Below, piece after piece: positions 24,823-36,090 of a stretch of 64,000 nucleotides of DNA. The DNA is from Lineus longissimus (Eukaryota; Nemertea; Pilidiophora; Heteronemertea; Lineidae). Numbering within the stretch: the stretch's first letter is position 1; each line of letters opens with the position of its first letter. Below the pieces are notes generated by a model, which worked only from the letters and a program-made list of their open reading frames with translations, was not told the DNA's origin and made no database searches. The stretch lies in NCBI RefSeq assembly GCF_910592395.1, contig NC_088314.1:8184001-8248000 (forward strand), in the 5' to 3' direction. Both the position numbers and the translations under genes were made by a program.

Positions 24823-27800
24823 ACGACGACGGACGACGGACACTGCGGTATTGTATAGACTCCCCTACGGTGAGCCAAAAAAGAAGGTAACGTGATGACA
24901 TCATGTCACGTGGTTTCGTGCTATGTATCAAATCATCATGGCATGCATGAAGATCGGAGTTCAAAATCAGTCCCCGCGATGACATTTATCTGACTACAGC
25001 ACACATCACTGCCGAATGCCATTGGACGATATCAAATAGTGTTGACGGTGTTGTTATTGATCCTCGGGTGATTTATGGCGATGTTATGCCAGCAATAGTC
25101 AGTCCTGCCGACTAAGAACATTAACAATCTTTTCTATAGTGTCGTTTGCTGTTTTAACTATGTGGTGCAGCGACCCGTCAGTATACAACAGCATTTTCTT
25201 CTTGAAGACAACGACAGATTTTTGCCATGTGACAGAGTTCGGAAGTTTTACCACTTGTTTCCAGGAATCGCTGCGATAAAAATCGGCGGTCGTCATATTT
25301 GGACTTGGCAGTTTCTTCGTTTTGATTTTCGATAGAGAAAAATGACGTCGAGCTCAGCTTATTAGAGTAAATATATACTTTGTATGTCTCGGGAGTCTGG
25401 CTATGGTTTGCTGTTATTTCGTACATGTGCTGCGTCAGCATTCGAAAGCGATGAAATGTTATATTGCTAATCATTGGCCAGATCTGGACTTGAATGTGAA
25501 AATATGGAGCTAGTATTAAAATGTTATGCGTTTCCGCGAGGTTTTGATGTTTACATGCCAGACAAATTAGCTCGATGATTCCGAAGTGAAACATCATACA
25601 TCTCATTACAAACCTCATGGGAATAAAACTGACGAGAATGGAACGTGTTACTGCTTTTTTCACTTTCGACTCTCGTATCAGACAGACATTTTGTTAAAGT
25701 CAATTATCTATGTATTCAATATCAAATCCCCACCAGTTCAGGGCCCGTTTGTTCAAAACAAAGTTTTATTACTCGTTGGTGTTAACTTTAACTTGACATG
25801 AAGTCTAAAGGCTTAACTGCAGGCGATAACCTCAGAGTTAGGGACAAATTTATGTTGAACAACCGAGCCCAGAAGGATGCTGTTGCACAAACGAAATTGA
25901 TTCGCATTCTGATGCTGTTTTTAAAACAGCATAATGGCACGTTTTATAGAGTCAAAACAAAACAGTATATCAATGGTACGCTCTTAGAGTAATCAGTTCT
26001 TCCAAGGTTCGTTTCATCATTCATCATTTTTCATGGTCACTGTGATGTGATGTAGCTCCACTGCACTGACTGCATTCGATTACCGCCAGGCTGAAACCAA
26101 GTTCTACCTAAAGACAAGACTAGGCTCTTGGCTTCATGAAAAAAGACCTCACAAATTAGCAAATCACGATACAGTTAATGGAAGCTGGATTGTGTGGCCG
26201 GCTTTCAGTTACTTCTGCGTGTCAAAATAAACAGTGATGCAGCATGCAAAAACTAATTAGATTACCTATTGGGCCTCTGGGGAATGCAAGCATGTTTAAT
26301 TTGTGCTGCAGAGGTGGTTTCATGTTGTCTATGCCTTTGCATCCGAATTTTTCATACCTGTCGTTTCGGAGAGAGTACCGGTATTTGCCAATGAAACGGC
26401 GATCTTCTTGGTGGCTGCAAACTACAAATTCAACAATGGTATGGAAATGAAAACATGAAAAGTAACCTACACCACAAGTTCATCTAAAACCCACGTTCCA
26501 AGACATAGCTTCTTCTTTTTCGTGGTAATCAACGAAGTGGTTTGCTTGAAACGTGAGCGGGGTAACTTACTCAGTTGAACAACCAACTCAAAATAAATCT
26601 TGCATCGCCAAGAGGAAAACAGTGGTAAGAGCGAAACGGAGACTTGTAAAGTGTTGCTCTAGGAAACATCTGATTAGGATCTGTGATGTTGATCTTGAAT
26701 TGACTACAAGATTCTTGGCGTAGCATTGCCCAACAGACCTTCCTCACCGAATACCAACATACACTATAGTTTTACCTATCTAAGACCGCTTCATTAATTA
26801 GGCTTACTACGAAATCAACAGAAAGGCCATGCAAGTCGGAACACGACGTTGTGACCATCGAAAAGATTGATGTCGCCAAGGCTCTGAAAATCGGAATTGT
26901 TGCATGGAACCAAACGACCATGAACTCGTTTTGGGGGCTGACTTGAATGTAACAGTCTTGTATCGGTGAAACTATAGTATGTTGGTGGTAAGCTTAGTCT
27001 GTACGTGTTGTATTGACAGTAAATACATATTGCGCAGAAGCGGAAGTAGTGATGCTGTTACAATACTCTTTACGCATTCCTACATCGCTCTGAACATGAC
27101 TTGGAACCACTTTAGACTAATATTTGATTATGATAGATGACTATGATATGTTCTTTTTTGAAGCTAAAGTAAACTTTCTCGGACTGTTTTTTTCAACGTA
27201 TTTTTCTCTCTCTTGGACTTGGCCCAAATCTCCTTTCTAAATTCCAATATTGATTTGAAATGGTGTTCTTTAGGGTAACGTTATACTATACTTCTTAACA
27301 AAATTTCGTTACTTCAAAGAACTAATGAGTTTTTGTTCTTAACAGATGGTGGCTAACTTCTTGCGCACATTCACTTATGTTCCAGGGTCAAAATAGCATT
27401 GCCAACCGGTAAAACAGGAGTCGTAAACAGTATCTCTATTGAGATGCTGAATAGCTTGGAGCAAAGCGGAGTAAAAGGAAAGTGATGTTGCCAGTGTCAA
27501 AACAACATTACCTTCTGCAGAAACACGAGTCGTAAACACTTTAGTTCTGTTGCAGTTATACAATTCTGACTCGAGATTGATGCTGAAAGCGTGTGCAAAA
27601 GTACAAGTTTGTCTAAAACAGTGAAAAAGCTCGACAAGGAAAGCGAAGTAAAAGAAACGTAATGTAGTTGCCTGTGTCAAAACAACATTACCAACTGCAG
27701 AAGAAAGACATGAAGAGTCGTAAACATATTTCTGCAGGTCTGTTGCAGCTATGCACGTTTCCGACACGTGATGAATGCGATATAGACGCTGAAAACATGG

Positions 27801-30474
27801 ACGAAGAACAAACAAATTTTGTCGGAGATGCACAATCTGGCACATAAAAATAGTATAACATCACGAGAAATGTTTTCATCAAGGCTTGACTCGAGCTTTT
27901 ACAAGATAAAACGTCTATCAGTTAAATTACTAACAGGTGCAGACCTTGTTCCCCCTTAACTCAAGCAAGATATCAACTGAGCACCTCGGCATGAACTTGG
28001 AGATGTTCGGAAAAATAACATGAGTCAATTGGATTCGGATTTGCTGCTAAACGTGCGTGTGTGGTGGGTTCTAAAACCTCTCGTCAAAAAGCCAACCAGC
28101 TACCTGCTAAAGCAATGTATTCATGACCAGCTGCCTTTTATTTACCGATGATGGAACTTTGACTGTTGTAAGGTTATTCACCTCAAACGACTACTCCGAA
28201 AGAAACAGAAGGATATCGTTGGTTTTCAATTGAGGGAGAAATAGTTTGAGTGATTTCGATCTCAGATATATCGTAGGCTACACGGATCGTCCGCTGACCG
28301 CAAGAGATGCTATATTCACCATCGTTAAGGTTGAAGAAAGTCTATCATGAGGATCAAAAAAGGGGATGAACTTACTGTTGTTGAAGAAATATTTCATCGC
28401 TTAGTAGCCGCAGTGCCAAAAACCTCTTTGAGCATATCATCGTCAACATATCTTGGCCAGCATCATGTGTGAGCATATCTTGGCCAACGTGATATGTGAG
28501 CATTTCTTGGTCAACATGATACATGTCTGTGAGCATATATTGGTCGATACGATATGTGAGCATATCTTGGTCAACGTGATATGTGAGCATATCTTGGTCA
28601 ACGTGATATGTGAGCATTTCTTGGTCAATATGACACAATGTCTGTGAGCATATATTGGTCGATATGATATGTGAGCATATCTTGGTCAACATGATATGCA
28701 GTTTGCTTGGATTTAGCTCACACATGACATATTAACGCATTTCCAGGAGAGAATCAAAACAATTGTAATTGGAACTGAAAATGCGGGTATCTTTGCTTTT
28801 GGATGGCGTCAATTATCCAGCCAAGGTAGAGGTGCTTCGACATTCCTTCAATATGCTTCGGAATCAACCCCGGGGAATCAACATTCAAAAGCTTCTCTTC
28901 TTAAAGCCATGTTTGCAAATGAGTTAAATTGGCAACCAGCTGGTCACTAACTGGACGGTATGCTGTTGGTTGGTTCCTTCAGTTCGGGCTTCGCTTTGAG
29001 TTAAAAAAGCATTGATCTGAGTGAATCATTTTAGTCTTGCTGGTGATTTATGAAATTGCGCATGAACTGCAGGCCTGCAGTTGGCATCTTTGGCTGTTGG
29101 TGGTTTGGTCCATCACTCACCTGCTTTCCAGATGAGGTTTCTTCAATACAGGGTTATTTGAGGTGCTCCTTGCATTCTTGTACAAGTCTTCTGAGTTAAC
29201 CACCAATGTTTCCCCCAACTTATAGCCTTGGTTGTAATTTGTGGTAACTGGCGGCCAGCTGGTCATTAATTTGTATGCTCTTAGTTCGATCCGACGGCTC
29301 TGGCTTCCCCATCCTCTCGCAAACTGGACTGCAGCTTTGTGCATTTTGCCGACGGAATAAGGAAGAAAATATGTATCTCGATCTTATATGCTGAGAAAAA
29401 GTTGTTTCTCTAAGGTAGGTGAGTGAAACTGCCTGACAATTTAGGATGTGGCTTACCAGAAATAAAGGTTTTGCCGATGTTGGTTGGTTTGACAGGTAAA
29501 AACTAGTCATTGGTGAGATGGGACGAACTAGATTTCCATTGCCTCGCAAGTCGGCGCAGACAGTTGAGATATTGCAATATCTTTTAGACATTTTCCCTTC
29601 CCCTTTTCAGGTGAAGTCCCCGGCAAATGCACCAGCATCACGTTGGCACCCGGGAACACCTATATCTTGTATCTCTTTGAAGACATGCCCGGTAAAGGGG
29701 TATATATCCACAACGACTTTTTGCCAACGATTGCGGATGATGAGACCATGTCAGCCATCGGAACTTATTGTGGGGTGAAATCAGAAAAGGTTTTAGGTGA
29801 GTAATGAACAGTATACGGTTTTTCGCAAATAAAAGATAAAATACATTAACTGCCTCATGATCATAGTTTGCTCATCCGATGTCGTCTGCCCTCCTGAAGT
29901 TATTTCCTAAATGACATGGTTTCCAATTGATCTTTCTTCCAGGTGCCTCATCCGATGTCGTCTGCCCTCTAGTGAGTGGTCCAGGCGAGTGTGTTCCATT
30001 ACCAGTAGAACCGAAGCCACCAGGGCCGAAAGAGGAGAAGATGCGGGATGGAAAACAAGCGAAAGGTAAGCAAAGTTTGGGATTGTGTGCAAAATGAATT
30101 GTACATTTTCATCAGACCCAGTGCTACCCCCTTCAGAAATTATAGGAGGGACACATATTTGTTTTTATGGATTGTCAAAACAGTGCTGAGAGTGATCTTA
30201 AAGTGACACATTTACGGCGTTATGAATTTATGGCATATGAACGTATCCATTCGAAGTAGTTACACGAAAGTGTATGGTTTTGCATCAACGAGTAGGCCTA
30301 TGCTTAACCTCTCTCTATGATATAGTCGATGAAACCAATTTGTTTGTTTTACATGTAGCAGACGATCCCGCTCAGATAAAGGACAGCAAAGCCCCTCCGA
30401 ATGGAGCGTCCAGCCTCCAAACCGTCGCCAGCAGCCTTATCCTACTCCCGATCGCTCTTTTGTGTTACGACTAA
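22001..30474 (+). CDS. Secreted, probably GPI-anchored protein with CCDC3-like N-terminal domain
   Basis: Four exons, all joined by phase-1 introns, encode 234 residues: 22001-22280, 29611-29796, 29943-30065 and 30359-30474. The protein starts with a clear signal peptide (ALLLAVLLTSIQLYSVQG). The mature start CSEPVNYVPW, the strand VVVLAKIKA, the word YNAEAEVMC and the NVTEAG glycosylation site follow the order seen in the N-terminal domain of vertebrate CCDC3 (favine). Exon 2 continues the fold (NTYILYLFEDM). Exon 3 has two cysteines and a PKPPGPKEE linker. Exon 4 ends in a hydrophobic tail (LQTVASSLILLPIALLC) after small residues, as expected for GPI attachment. The coiled coil of CCDC3 is absent. 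The CCDC3 link is from remembered family features and is moderate; the gene structure itself is firm. Intron 1 is 7.3 kb and repeat-rich. Confidence 0.72.
23305..24880. repeat. 302-bp satellite, about five monomers, ending in a GAC microsatellite
   Basis: The landmark GGCCCCCTGGTGGC recurs at 23427, 23731, 24033, 24335 and 24637, giving spacings of 304, 302, 302 and 302 bp. Other landmarks such as GTTAAGAAACGTGCCATAG and TGTGACCTTGAAAAGTAGG recur at the same period. Monomers 3 and 4 are almost identical, which suggests recent local amplification; the first is partial and more diverged. The array ends in (GAC)n at about 24779-24835 and a CACTGCGGTATTGTATAGAC tail. It lies within intron 1 of the CCDC3-like gene. 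Confidence 0.9.
25741..25870. mobile_element. Hairpin MITE, copy 2 (diverged)
   Basis: The ends GGGCCCGTTTGTTCAAAAC and TTGAACAACCGAGCCC are inverted repeats matching the element at 13219-13351. The interior GTTGGTGTTAACTTTAACTT corresponds to the GCTGGCGTTAACTT arm of copy 1. It is non-coding. Confidence 0.65.
28428..28700. repeat. 27-bp minisatellite, about ten copies
   Basis: The unit is close to TGAGCATATCTTGGTCAACG plus TGATATG. Variants alternate between TATCTTGGTCAACG and TATATTGGTCGATA, with one expanded spacer. Because 27 is divisible by three, frames stay open in both directions. I see no evidence that they are translated. It is in intron 1 of the CCDC3-like gene. Confidence 0.85.
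29871..29969 (+). repeat. 23-bp direct repeat spanning an intron-exon boundary
   Basis: The 23 bases that encode the start of exon 3 of the CCDC3-like gene (CTCATCCGATGTCG followed by TCTGCCCTC, 29947-29969) also occur exactly at 29871-29893 in the preceding intron. The offset is 76 bp. The upstream copy lacks the CTTCCAG acceptor. Confidence 0.8.
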
Positions 30475-31214
30475 TAATACGAACATGAACAAGGGCAAGG
30501 GCAACTGACTTCAAGGATGGAAATTGAGATTTCTGGTAAACGATCTCAGGAATACACAAGAGCAACGTGGCCAACGAGGGTTTGATAGAATGATTAGCAG
30601 ATTCAGGAGCATTGGCTGTTTCGTAAAATCATTACAAGAATCACCGAGGTCATTTTCAGTGGTTTCATATTCTAGTGGACCACATTGGACAGACATCCCG
30701 TCTTTGTTATAGGGCCAGGCGGACTGAATCCACCGTAAAGTTGGGCAAATGCGAGTTTCCAGTAACTAAATGTATAATGGGTGTGGTATGAGTGCTATAC
30801 GGATCTCAGGGACTGTCTGAAAGAAACCGGAGGAACTAGGGTGGTCTTATGCAAAATTAACCAAACTAAGATTTAATAAAGACTTGTCTTTATTACTTCT
30901 TGACCATCCGATCCCTTTTCAGTCAATTGATGTGTTTGTTTCCTGGTAGGCTCTAAATGATTTCATATTTATACATCAAATTTAAATACTAAATCTTTTT
31001 GTAAATAAAATAAATGTATTGATGTAAATAAAGAAAACTAAAAGAAGGTGCTTCAAGCGTGAGAATCAAGTATCATATGATGGACGCCAGCACAGCTTCA
31101 TGTCCTTGCAGTGAAACTGTCTTTCTTCACACCCCTGCTTGGATGTAGTCTTCACGACCTTGCTTAGATCGACAAGCCAAACCTTACGCAAGACGCACAG
31201 CAGATCGGAGCCTA

Positions 31215-31690
31215 TTTCAATGGGCTGTGATACTGTCCACACATCCTAGCTGTGATACAGTCTTCACGTCCTTGCCGTGATATTGTCTACACATCCCAAC
31301 TAGCATACCGTCAAGTTGTGATGCTATCTTCATATCCCAGTGGAGTTCATGTCTTCACATCCTAGTTGCGAGTGTCTTCACACCCTAGTTTTGATACCGT
31401 CTTTACATCCCAACTAGCATACAGTCAAGTTGTGATGCTATCTTCATATCCCAGTGGAGATCATGTCTTCACATCCTAGTTGCGAGTGTCTTCACACCCT
31501 AGTTTTGATACCGTCTTTACATCCCAACTAGCATACAGTCAAGTTGTGATGCTATCTTCATATCCCAGTGGAGATCATCATGTCTACACATCCTAGCTGT
31601 GAGTGTCTTCACACCCTAGTTGTGAGTGTCTTCACACCCTAGTTTTGATACTGTCTTTACGTCTTGGCTGATAATCATGACTTCACATCC
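31215..31690. repeat. 114-bp tandem repeat with shorter internal repeats
   Basis: ACATCCCAACTAGCATAC begins at 31291, 31405 and 31519, an exact 114-bp period. Within and around the units, TCTTCACATCCTAGTTGYGA and related words repeat every 20-30 bp. The field lies between the convergent CCDC3-like and TPRKB genes and has no coding signal. Confidence 0.8.
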
Positions 31691-31844
31691 AAGCTAGGAT
31701 ACAGTCTTCATGCCCTTGCTTATTTGACAAAATGGAGGTAAACCAATGTATTGTATATGGTCAGACAAGAACCCATCACACCCTTTCCTATGGGATTAAA
31801 GACACAGATTAACTATGATGCATGTGTTTTATCAAGGTATGATT

Positions 31845-31850
31845 TTTATT
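31845..31850 (-). terminator. Candidate poly(A) signal for TPRKB
   Basis: AATAAA on the minus strand, about 400 bp downstream of the TPRKB stop codon. Confidence 0.4.
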
Positions 31851-32243
31851 GATACAATATAACTGAGTATCAGCGTTCCCACTTGTCAAAGATAAGGAAA
31901 GATCATGAACATGTCACAAGACCATCTCGACCAGAATCTTATCATTCAGCCGATACAAAACAAACTGGTTAGTCAGGATGTCACAACACCTGTTCAACTC
32001 TTTTTATGTTGTTGCGTCAGAACATAATGGTGTCATTCTAGTGAAGATCTCCTCATTGAAAGTCACAAAGGACGGTAGGATTAGTCACAACCTGTCCTCA
32101 AGACAGCAGTGTTTCAATACAAGACAAAGCCTTCCAAAGACAGCACTGTCGCCTGCACTTTCTGTGGCAATGTCTGTCCTAGCTTGTCTGCCAATGACAG
32201 CACTTCTTCAAAGTCACCTGTTAGGTGTCCAACAGTATGTCTA

Positions 32244-34054
32244 TCAAAATGAAACAAAATCTTTGCTGGCTATTCGTCCTATTACAGCATCCAATAAAAG
32301 ACCGACCTCTAGTTCTGGATCTTTCACTTTATAGACCTGGAATACAAATATAAATATGTTTACTTTCTGCACAGAATTCAGTGAATCTTAACACAAGAAC
32401 TTGAGAGCTTGACAAGATCAGTCTATTTCACTAAATGTGATGTCTGAACATCAAATAAGCACAATCAGTTGAAATATTGACCACAAAGTCAACCAAACTT
32501 TCACTCAATGGTTGTGATGGCACCTCATTTGACCCCAAACAGAGAGTGAACCAAGCATATCTGACAAAAGATGACACAGTGTCAGGGTGAACAGATTGAC
32601 ATGATTGAAGCACCTTGAGGATTGTGAGCACACTGCAGAGTGCAGTGGAACTTTCTAATAGCGGACATCTCTCTACTATGGACAGGACAACCTCGCTGTT
32701 AAGGACACAAATTGGTTGTTTCCATTCACTTTGACTTCTGTAATCAGGACAACTCTTGATGAAGGACAGTATTGGTTAGTCCTGAGGGTATCCATAATAG
32801 ATATGTTCTACTGTATTGTCAAGAGATCCCTTTTTTCAGTCTTTGATAATATACCTTTTTTATCAATTTTTCATCTGTATATTTCCCAATGGAGCTCAAA
32901 TCAGTCTTTCTGCCTTGAATAACCTGTCCTAGTTTTTCACCATCTTCTGCTACGGTGTCGGGAGATGACATAACAGCGAGCAGGATGCTCCTCTGTTGAT
33001 CGGTGATACCAAACTTTATCAGGGAGTCAGTTATCTAGAAAAAATATTCATACCATAAAAAAGGTGATTTTGTTTTGGGATGAAAGAGTAGCAAGTTACA
33101 GTGCATCCATGGAGAAGGTGTTCAACTTGTATGATTTTTGATCACAGAAACACAAATTGCGCGAAAGGTGAAGTAGCACCCAAGCGATTACTTTTAGACA
33201 TTTAATACACATAAATCTCTGGAGGCTTCCCGGACACTTTTATTCTAATCAAGCTAATAAATTTGAAATGGGCTTCTCTGTCCCCTCAATCACATCATTA
33301 AATGTCATCATTCTTACATTCTTGTTGGCTGAGAGCGAGTAGAGAACTTCTGTCTGGAATTTCTTAGTTGTCATTTTGTTGACCGACATGTTGTGGGTTG
33401 CTTTCCTTGCGGCCATCAACACTTGGAATGGATGGATGATCTGGAAAAAGGAGATAAACCATTGAGGAACAAAAGAAAATGGATGTAGGTCTCCCTTCTC
33501 ACGTAGCTGCTGGCTCACTGGGATGGAGTAGCAGGTCTGGAGTTTAGAGATGCTAAGGTAAAGAAAACCCCACTCACCGCATTCGCATGAACGAGTGGCG
33601 AAGCCTCCTGTGCCGCACACGATAAAATATAGGCATAAAATACTATTAATACGGAGGCAGAGGGCAAACGCTTGAATTATGAATATCATGTCTGCTTTGG
33701 AGAATGGCTAAAGAGTGGTCGCCAACGAGATACTTGGGCCTCAGCCACGCTATGTCCAGCTCCTGGCCTTGGATTTGGAAATGGCACGGCCTTAAGTAGT
33801 GCGCGCTCCGCCTGTAAATGCATGTCCTCTGTATAGCCGGGGACGAGGTAAGAAAGCCCAGACAAACTTACCATGGCTGGATTTATCAATATTCCGTCTA
33901 TTTTTCCATCGACAGCCATTTGTTTCAGTTCTTTGCAGTTTTCTACATCTTCGTATAGAGCTAAAAACACCGACTTCTCATTTGAAACTGCCCACACACC
34001 GCTTTTATTGTCCAAAAACTTCATCGAATAAAAGTTTGTCATGGTCGCTGCCAT
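32244..34054 (-). CDS. TPRKB: TPRKB (Cgi121), KEOPS complex subunit
   Basis: Four exons, all joined by phase-0 introns, encode 192 residues: 33872-34054, 33318-33440, 32855-33034 and 32244-32336. The protein follows human TPRKB along its length. It has LYEDVENCKELKQMAVDGKI then GILINPAM in exon 1, IIHPFQVLMAARKATHN in exon 2, and SLIKFGITDQQRSILLAV plus IKK in exon 3. The last exon ends in VYKVKDPELEVGLLLDAVIG then RIASKDF. Cgi121/TPRKB binds the kinase Bud32/TP53RK in the KEOPS complex, which makes N6-threonylcarbamoyladenosine at position 37 of ANN-decoding tRNAs. The start ATG (MAATMTNFYSMKF) is the first in frame; a slightly longer N terminus than in human is seen. The gene runs toward the CCDC3-like gene. 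Intron 3 holds a small transposon relic. Confidence 0.95.
32643..32813. mobile_element. Small TIR element (CAGTAGAACCTC type), copy 1, decayed
   Basis: The ends CAGTGGAACTTTCTAATAGC and ATAGATATGTTCTACTG are inverted repeats. The interior matches the element at 48920-49096 (ACACAAATTGGTTGTTTCCA, ACTTTGACTTCTGTAATCAG). It is 171 bp with no coding capacity and sits in TPRKB intron 3, about 40 bp from exon 3. The TIR and the TA at the right side suggest a Tc1/mariner-pogo-type MITE. Confidence 0.6.
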
Positions 34055-34261
34055 CTTGGAAATGGATCTATTCTACAGAACACCACAGATTTGACATGAT
34101 TTTAAAAGAATAAAAACTCTTTGTAGCATTTACTTTAATCTTTACAATATTGCAGATTTATTCTTAATTTGAGAATTAAGTATAATTTGCAGCGATCTGT
34201 TGATTATTTTGACTAATAAATGCAATTTAGTACAGCAAACTAAATAGGCAGCTTGGTGCCG

Positions 34262-34742
34262 AGGTAGCGCACGGTTATGACGTTTGAACACCCACTTTCC
34301 AGGTTTTCCCGATAGTGGCACTACTGTCTAATCGTGAAAAATGACGGGTCCAACAGTCGTTGTGGTATGCACCGAGCATTATCCGTGAGTTATCTGAAAA
34401 AAGTATTCAGATAAAAAAGATGTGCTTTGGCATAAAGAATACAATTCACAAAACATAGCCAACCTTTATCCCCGTTTCAAGGATTTCATTATGTTCTCTC
34501 TCCAGGAGAGCAATACTTTTTTAAAGGTTTACTCATTCATATCTTGCATGCATTGTATTGTATTTTTTATGCCAAATTACATCTCTTTTATCAAATTTTT
34601 TTTTCATATAACTCACGGCTAATACTCGGTGCATACTACAACGACAGTTGGACTAAGTATTTTCAGCCTTAGACAGTGGCGCCTCTATCGGGAAAGCAGG
34701 AAAGTGGGTGTTAAAAAGTCATAACCGTTCCAAGAAGACTTG
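34262..34742. mobile_element. Long foldback element of about 480 bp
   Basis: Two arms of about 180 bp face each other. The left arm has CACGGTTATGACGTTTGAAC, CACCCACTTTCC and TATGCACCGAGCATTA. The right arm read in reverse complement has ACGGTTATGACTTTTTAAC, CACCCACTTTCC and TATGCACCGAGTATTA. Pairing extends inward to GGCATAAAGAATACAAT against its complement. The unpaired centre is about 100 bp. It lies about 200 bp upstream of TPRKB. No transposase is encoded. Confidence 0.75.
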
Positions 34743-35154
34743 CCCATCTTGACGCTAGAGGCGCTGATTTCGTTCAATTTTAATTTCGTCACTGTGCGAG
34801 TTTGGAAGCCTTAGGGACATTAAAATAGCAGACAACAGTATGGGGGCGGGAACCGAGATTTTTTTCGACATCCTAATTGAATCTCCTTCGCTACCTGGTG
34901 ACAGGAAGAGGCCATTTGAATGAGCTAAGGCAATGTCTGGGATCGAGACTCCTACCTTTCAGTTTTTTGTCCTTGGCTGGCAATTCCGGTCATCCATCCT
35001 TCGGTTGAAGAAGCTTCCGATACCTGAACTCTAGTTAACGTGATGTTCTTCCTCAGCTGAAGTTTCTACTCAGTTTGTACGCCAAGAGGAAGATGCACTC
35101 GTACTTTGAACCAAAATGATTGCCATCATGATGGACTTGAATATAATATGTCCG

Positions 35155-35330
35155 AGTCGGTATCTGGACAACTCTCCCCCGGACAATCCCCCCCCCCCCG
35201 ATTAATTGCCCCTCGACAATGCCCCCAGAAAAGTGCCCCCAGGCAATCAAATTGCCCCCTTCCCCTGTACGCATATTTTGGACAAAAGATACAGCGCAAA
35301 TGTACAGGTGTACGCATTTCCCCCAAAATT
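35155..35330. repeat. C-rich degenerate repeat (GGACAATTGCCCCC type)
   Basis: Words such as GGACAATCCCCCC, TTAATTGCCCC, CGACAATGCCCCC and CAAATTGCCCCC recur about every 20 bp, with a run of 12 C at 35188-35199. The block looks like a low-complexity array with no coding role. Confidence 0.55.
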
Positions 35331-36090
35331 CCTAGACTCCACCCCCTTCAGTGCGTTTGTACTAAACGGATGGCCCCTTACCTATCACCTGAACTGGACC
35401 CTGCTTTTTTCATGAGACAAAATGCATGAATTAAAGGCGCCTGGTTATGCAAGAAAAAGTTACACAAATTGCCAATAGGAGTCACACCTATCTCACGGTA
35501 TATGGAAACTGTCCACGCTTGCATCAGGAATATATTTATTGCTTAATAAACCATGACCCTGTCCACTAACTGTATAAAGACCACCAACTTGACCTAGTAC
35601 TCCATTGATTTTGCGAGTTCAAATGCATTGTTTCCAACAATTCTGGCAAGATCCTTATTTGAGAAAATACCTGAAAAGGTCACTTGGTGATTCCCATTGC
35701 CTTTGACCTGAATAGACAGTGACCAACTGACCAACTGACTAACTGATAACTTTATTCAACGAGAGAGACGGATTGTTGGCATTTATTAGAAAGAAGTAGC
35801 TGAGAGAACACGGAAATGGGATCGTTCTCGAGATACGATTTTGAATTGGATAACGAGCCCAAATATCCTCTTTGAGGTACTTTTGTAACTGCTATGTTTG
35901 CCTCGTTCATTGTTACGTGTCATTTCATTTAGCTTTATACTATCTGTTCACCAGCCCTTTGGGATAATAACTCATAGTTTCGATGTTCTTAGACCGGTTG
36001 ATGTTCTTTATTTTCAGCCTCAGCCAAATGGAATTTCTAATGGTGACCTGATAGAGGATGGAGTGACATTCCGATTAGTAAAATCCCCGA

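Noticed and set aside
24621-24985. Poly-Arg or poly-Val frames on the minus strand
   Set aside because: They come directly from the GAC microsatellite at the end of the satellite array.
25178-25663. 161-codon open frame on the minus strand inside the CCDC3-like intron
   Set aside because: No recognisable domain, no signal peptide that convinces, and no flanking splice logic. Length alone is not enough in an AT-rich intron; could be revisited with expression data.
27375-27845. 156-codon minus-strand frame
   Set aside because: It spans locally repeated words (GTCAAAACAACATTACC and neighbours) and shows no domain.
28428-28700. Possible CRISPR array
   Set aside because: The repeats are contiguous without unique spacers and the genome is eukaryotic.
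28372-28725. Nine-residue periodic protein read from the 27-bp minisatellite
   Set aside because: Explained by the repeat; no start context, splice sites or homology.
35106-35429. 107-codon frame over the C-rich block
   Set aside because: Low-complexity sequence; the Pro/Ser-rich translation mirrors the repeat unit.
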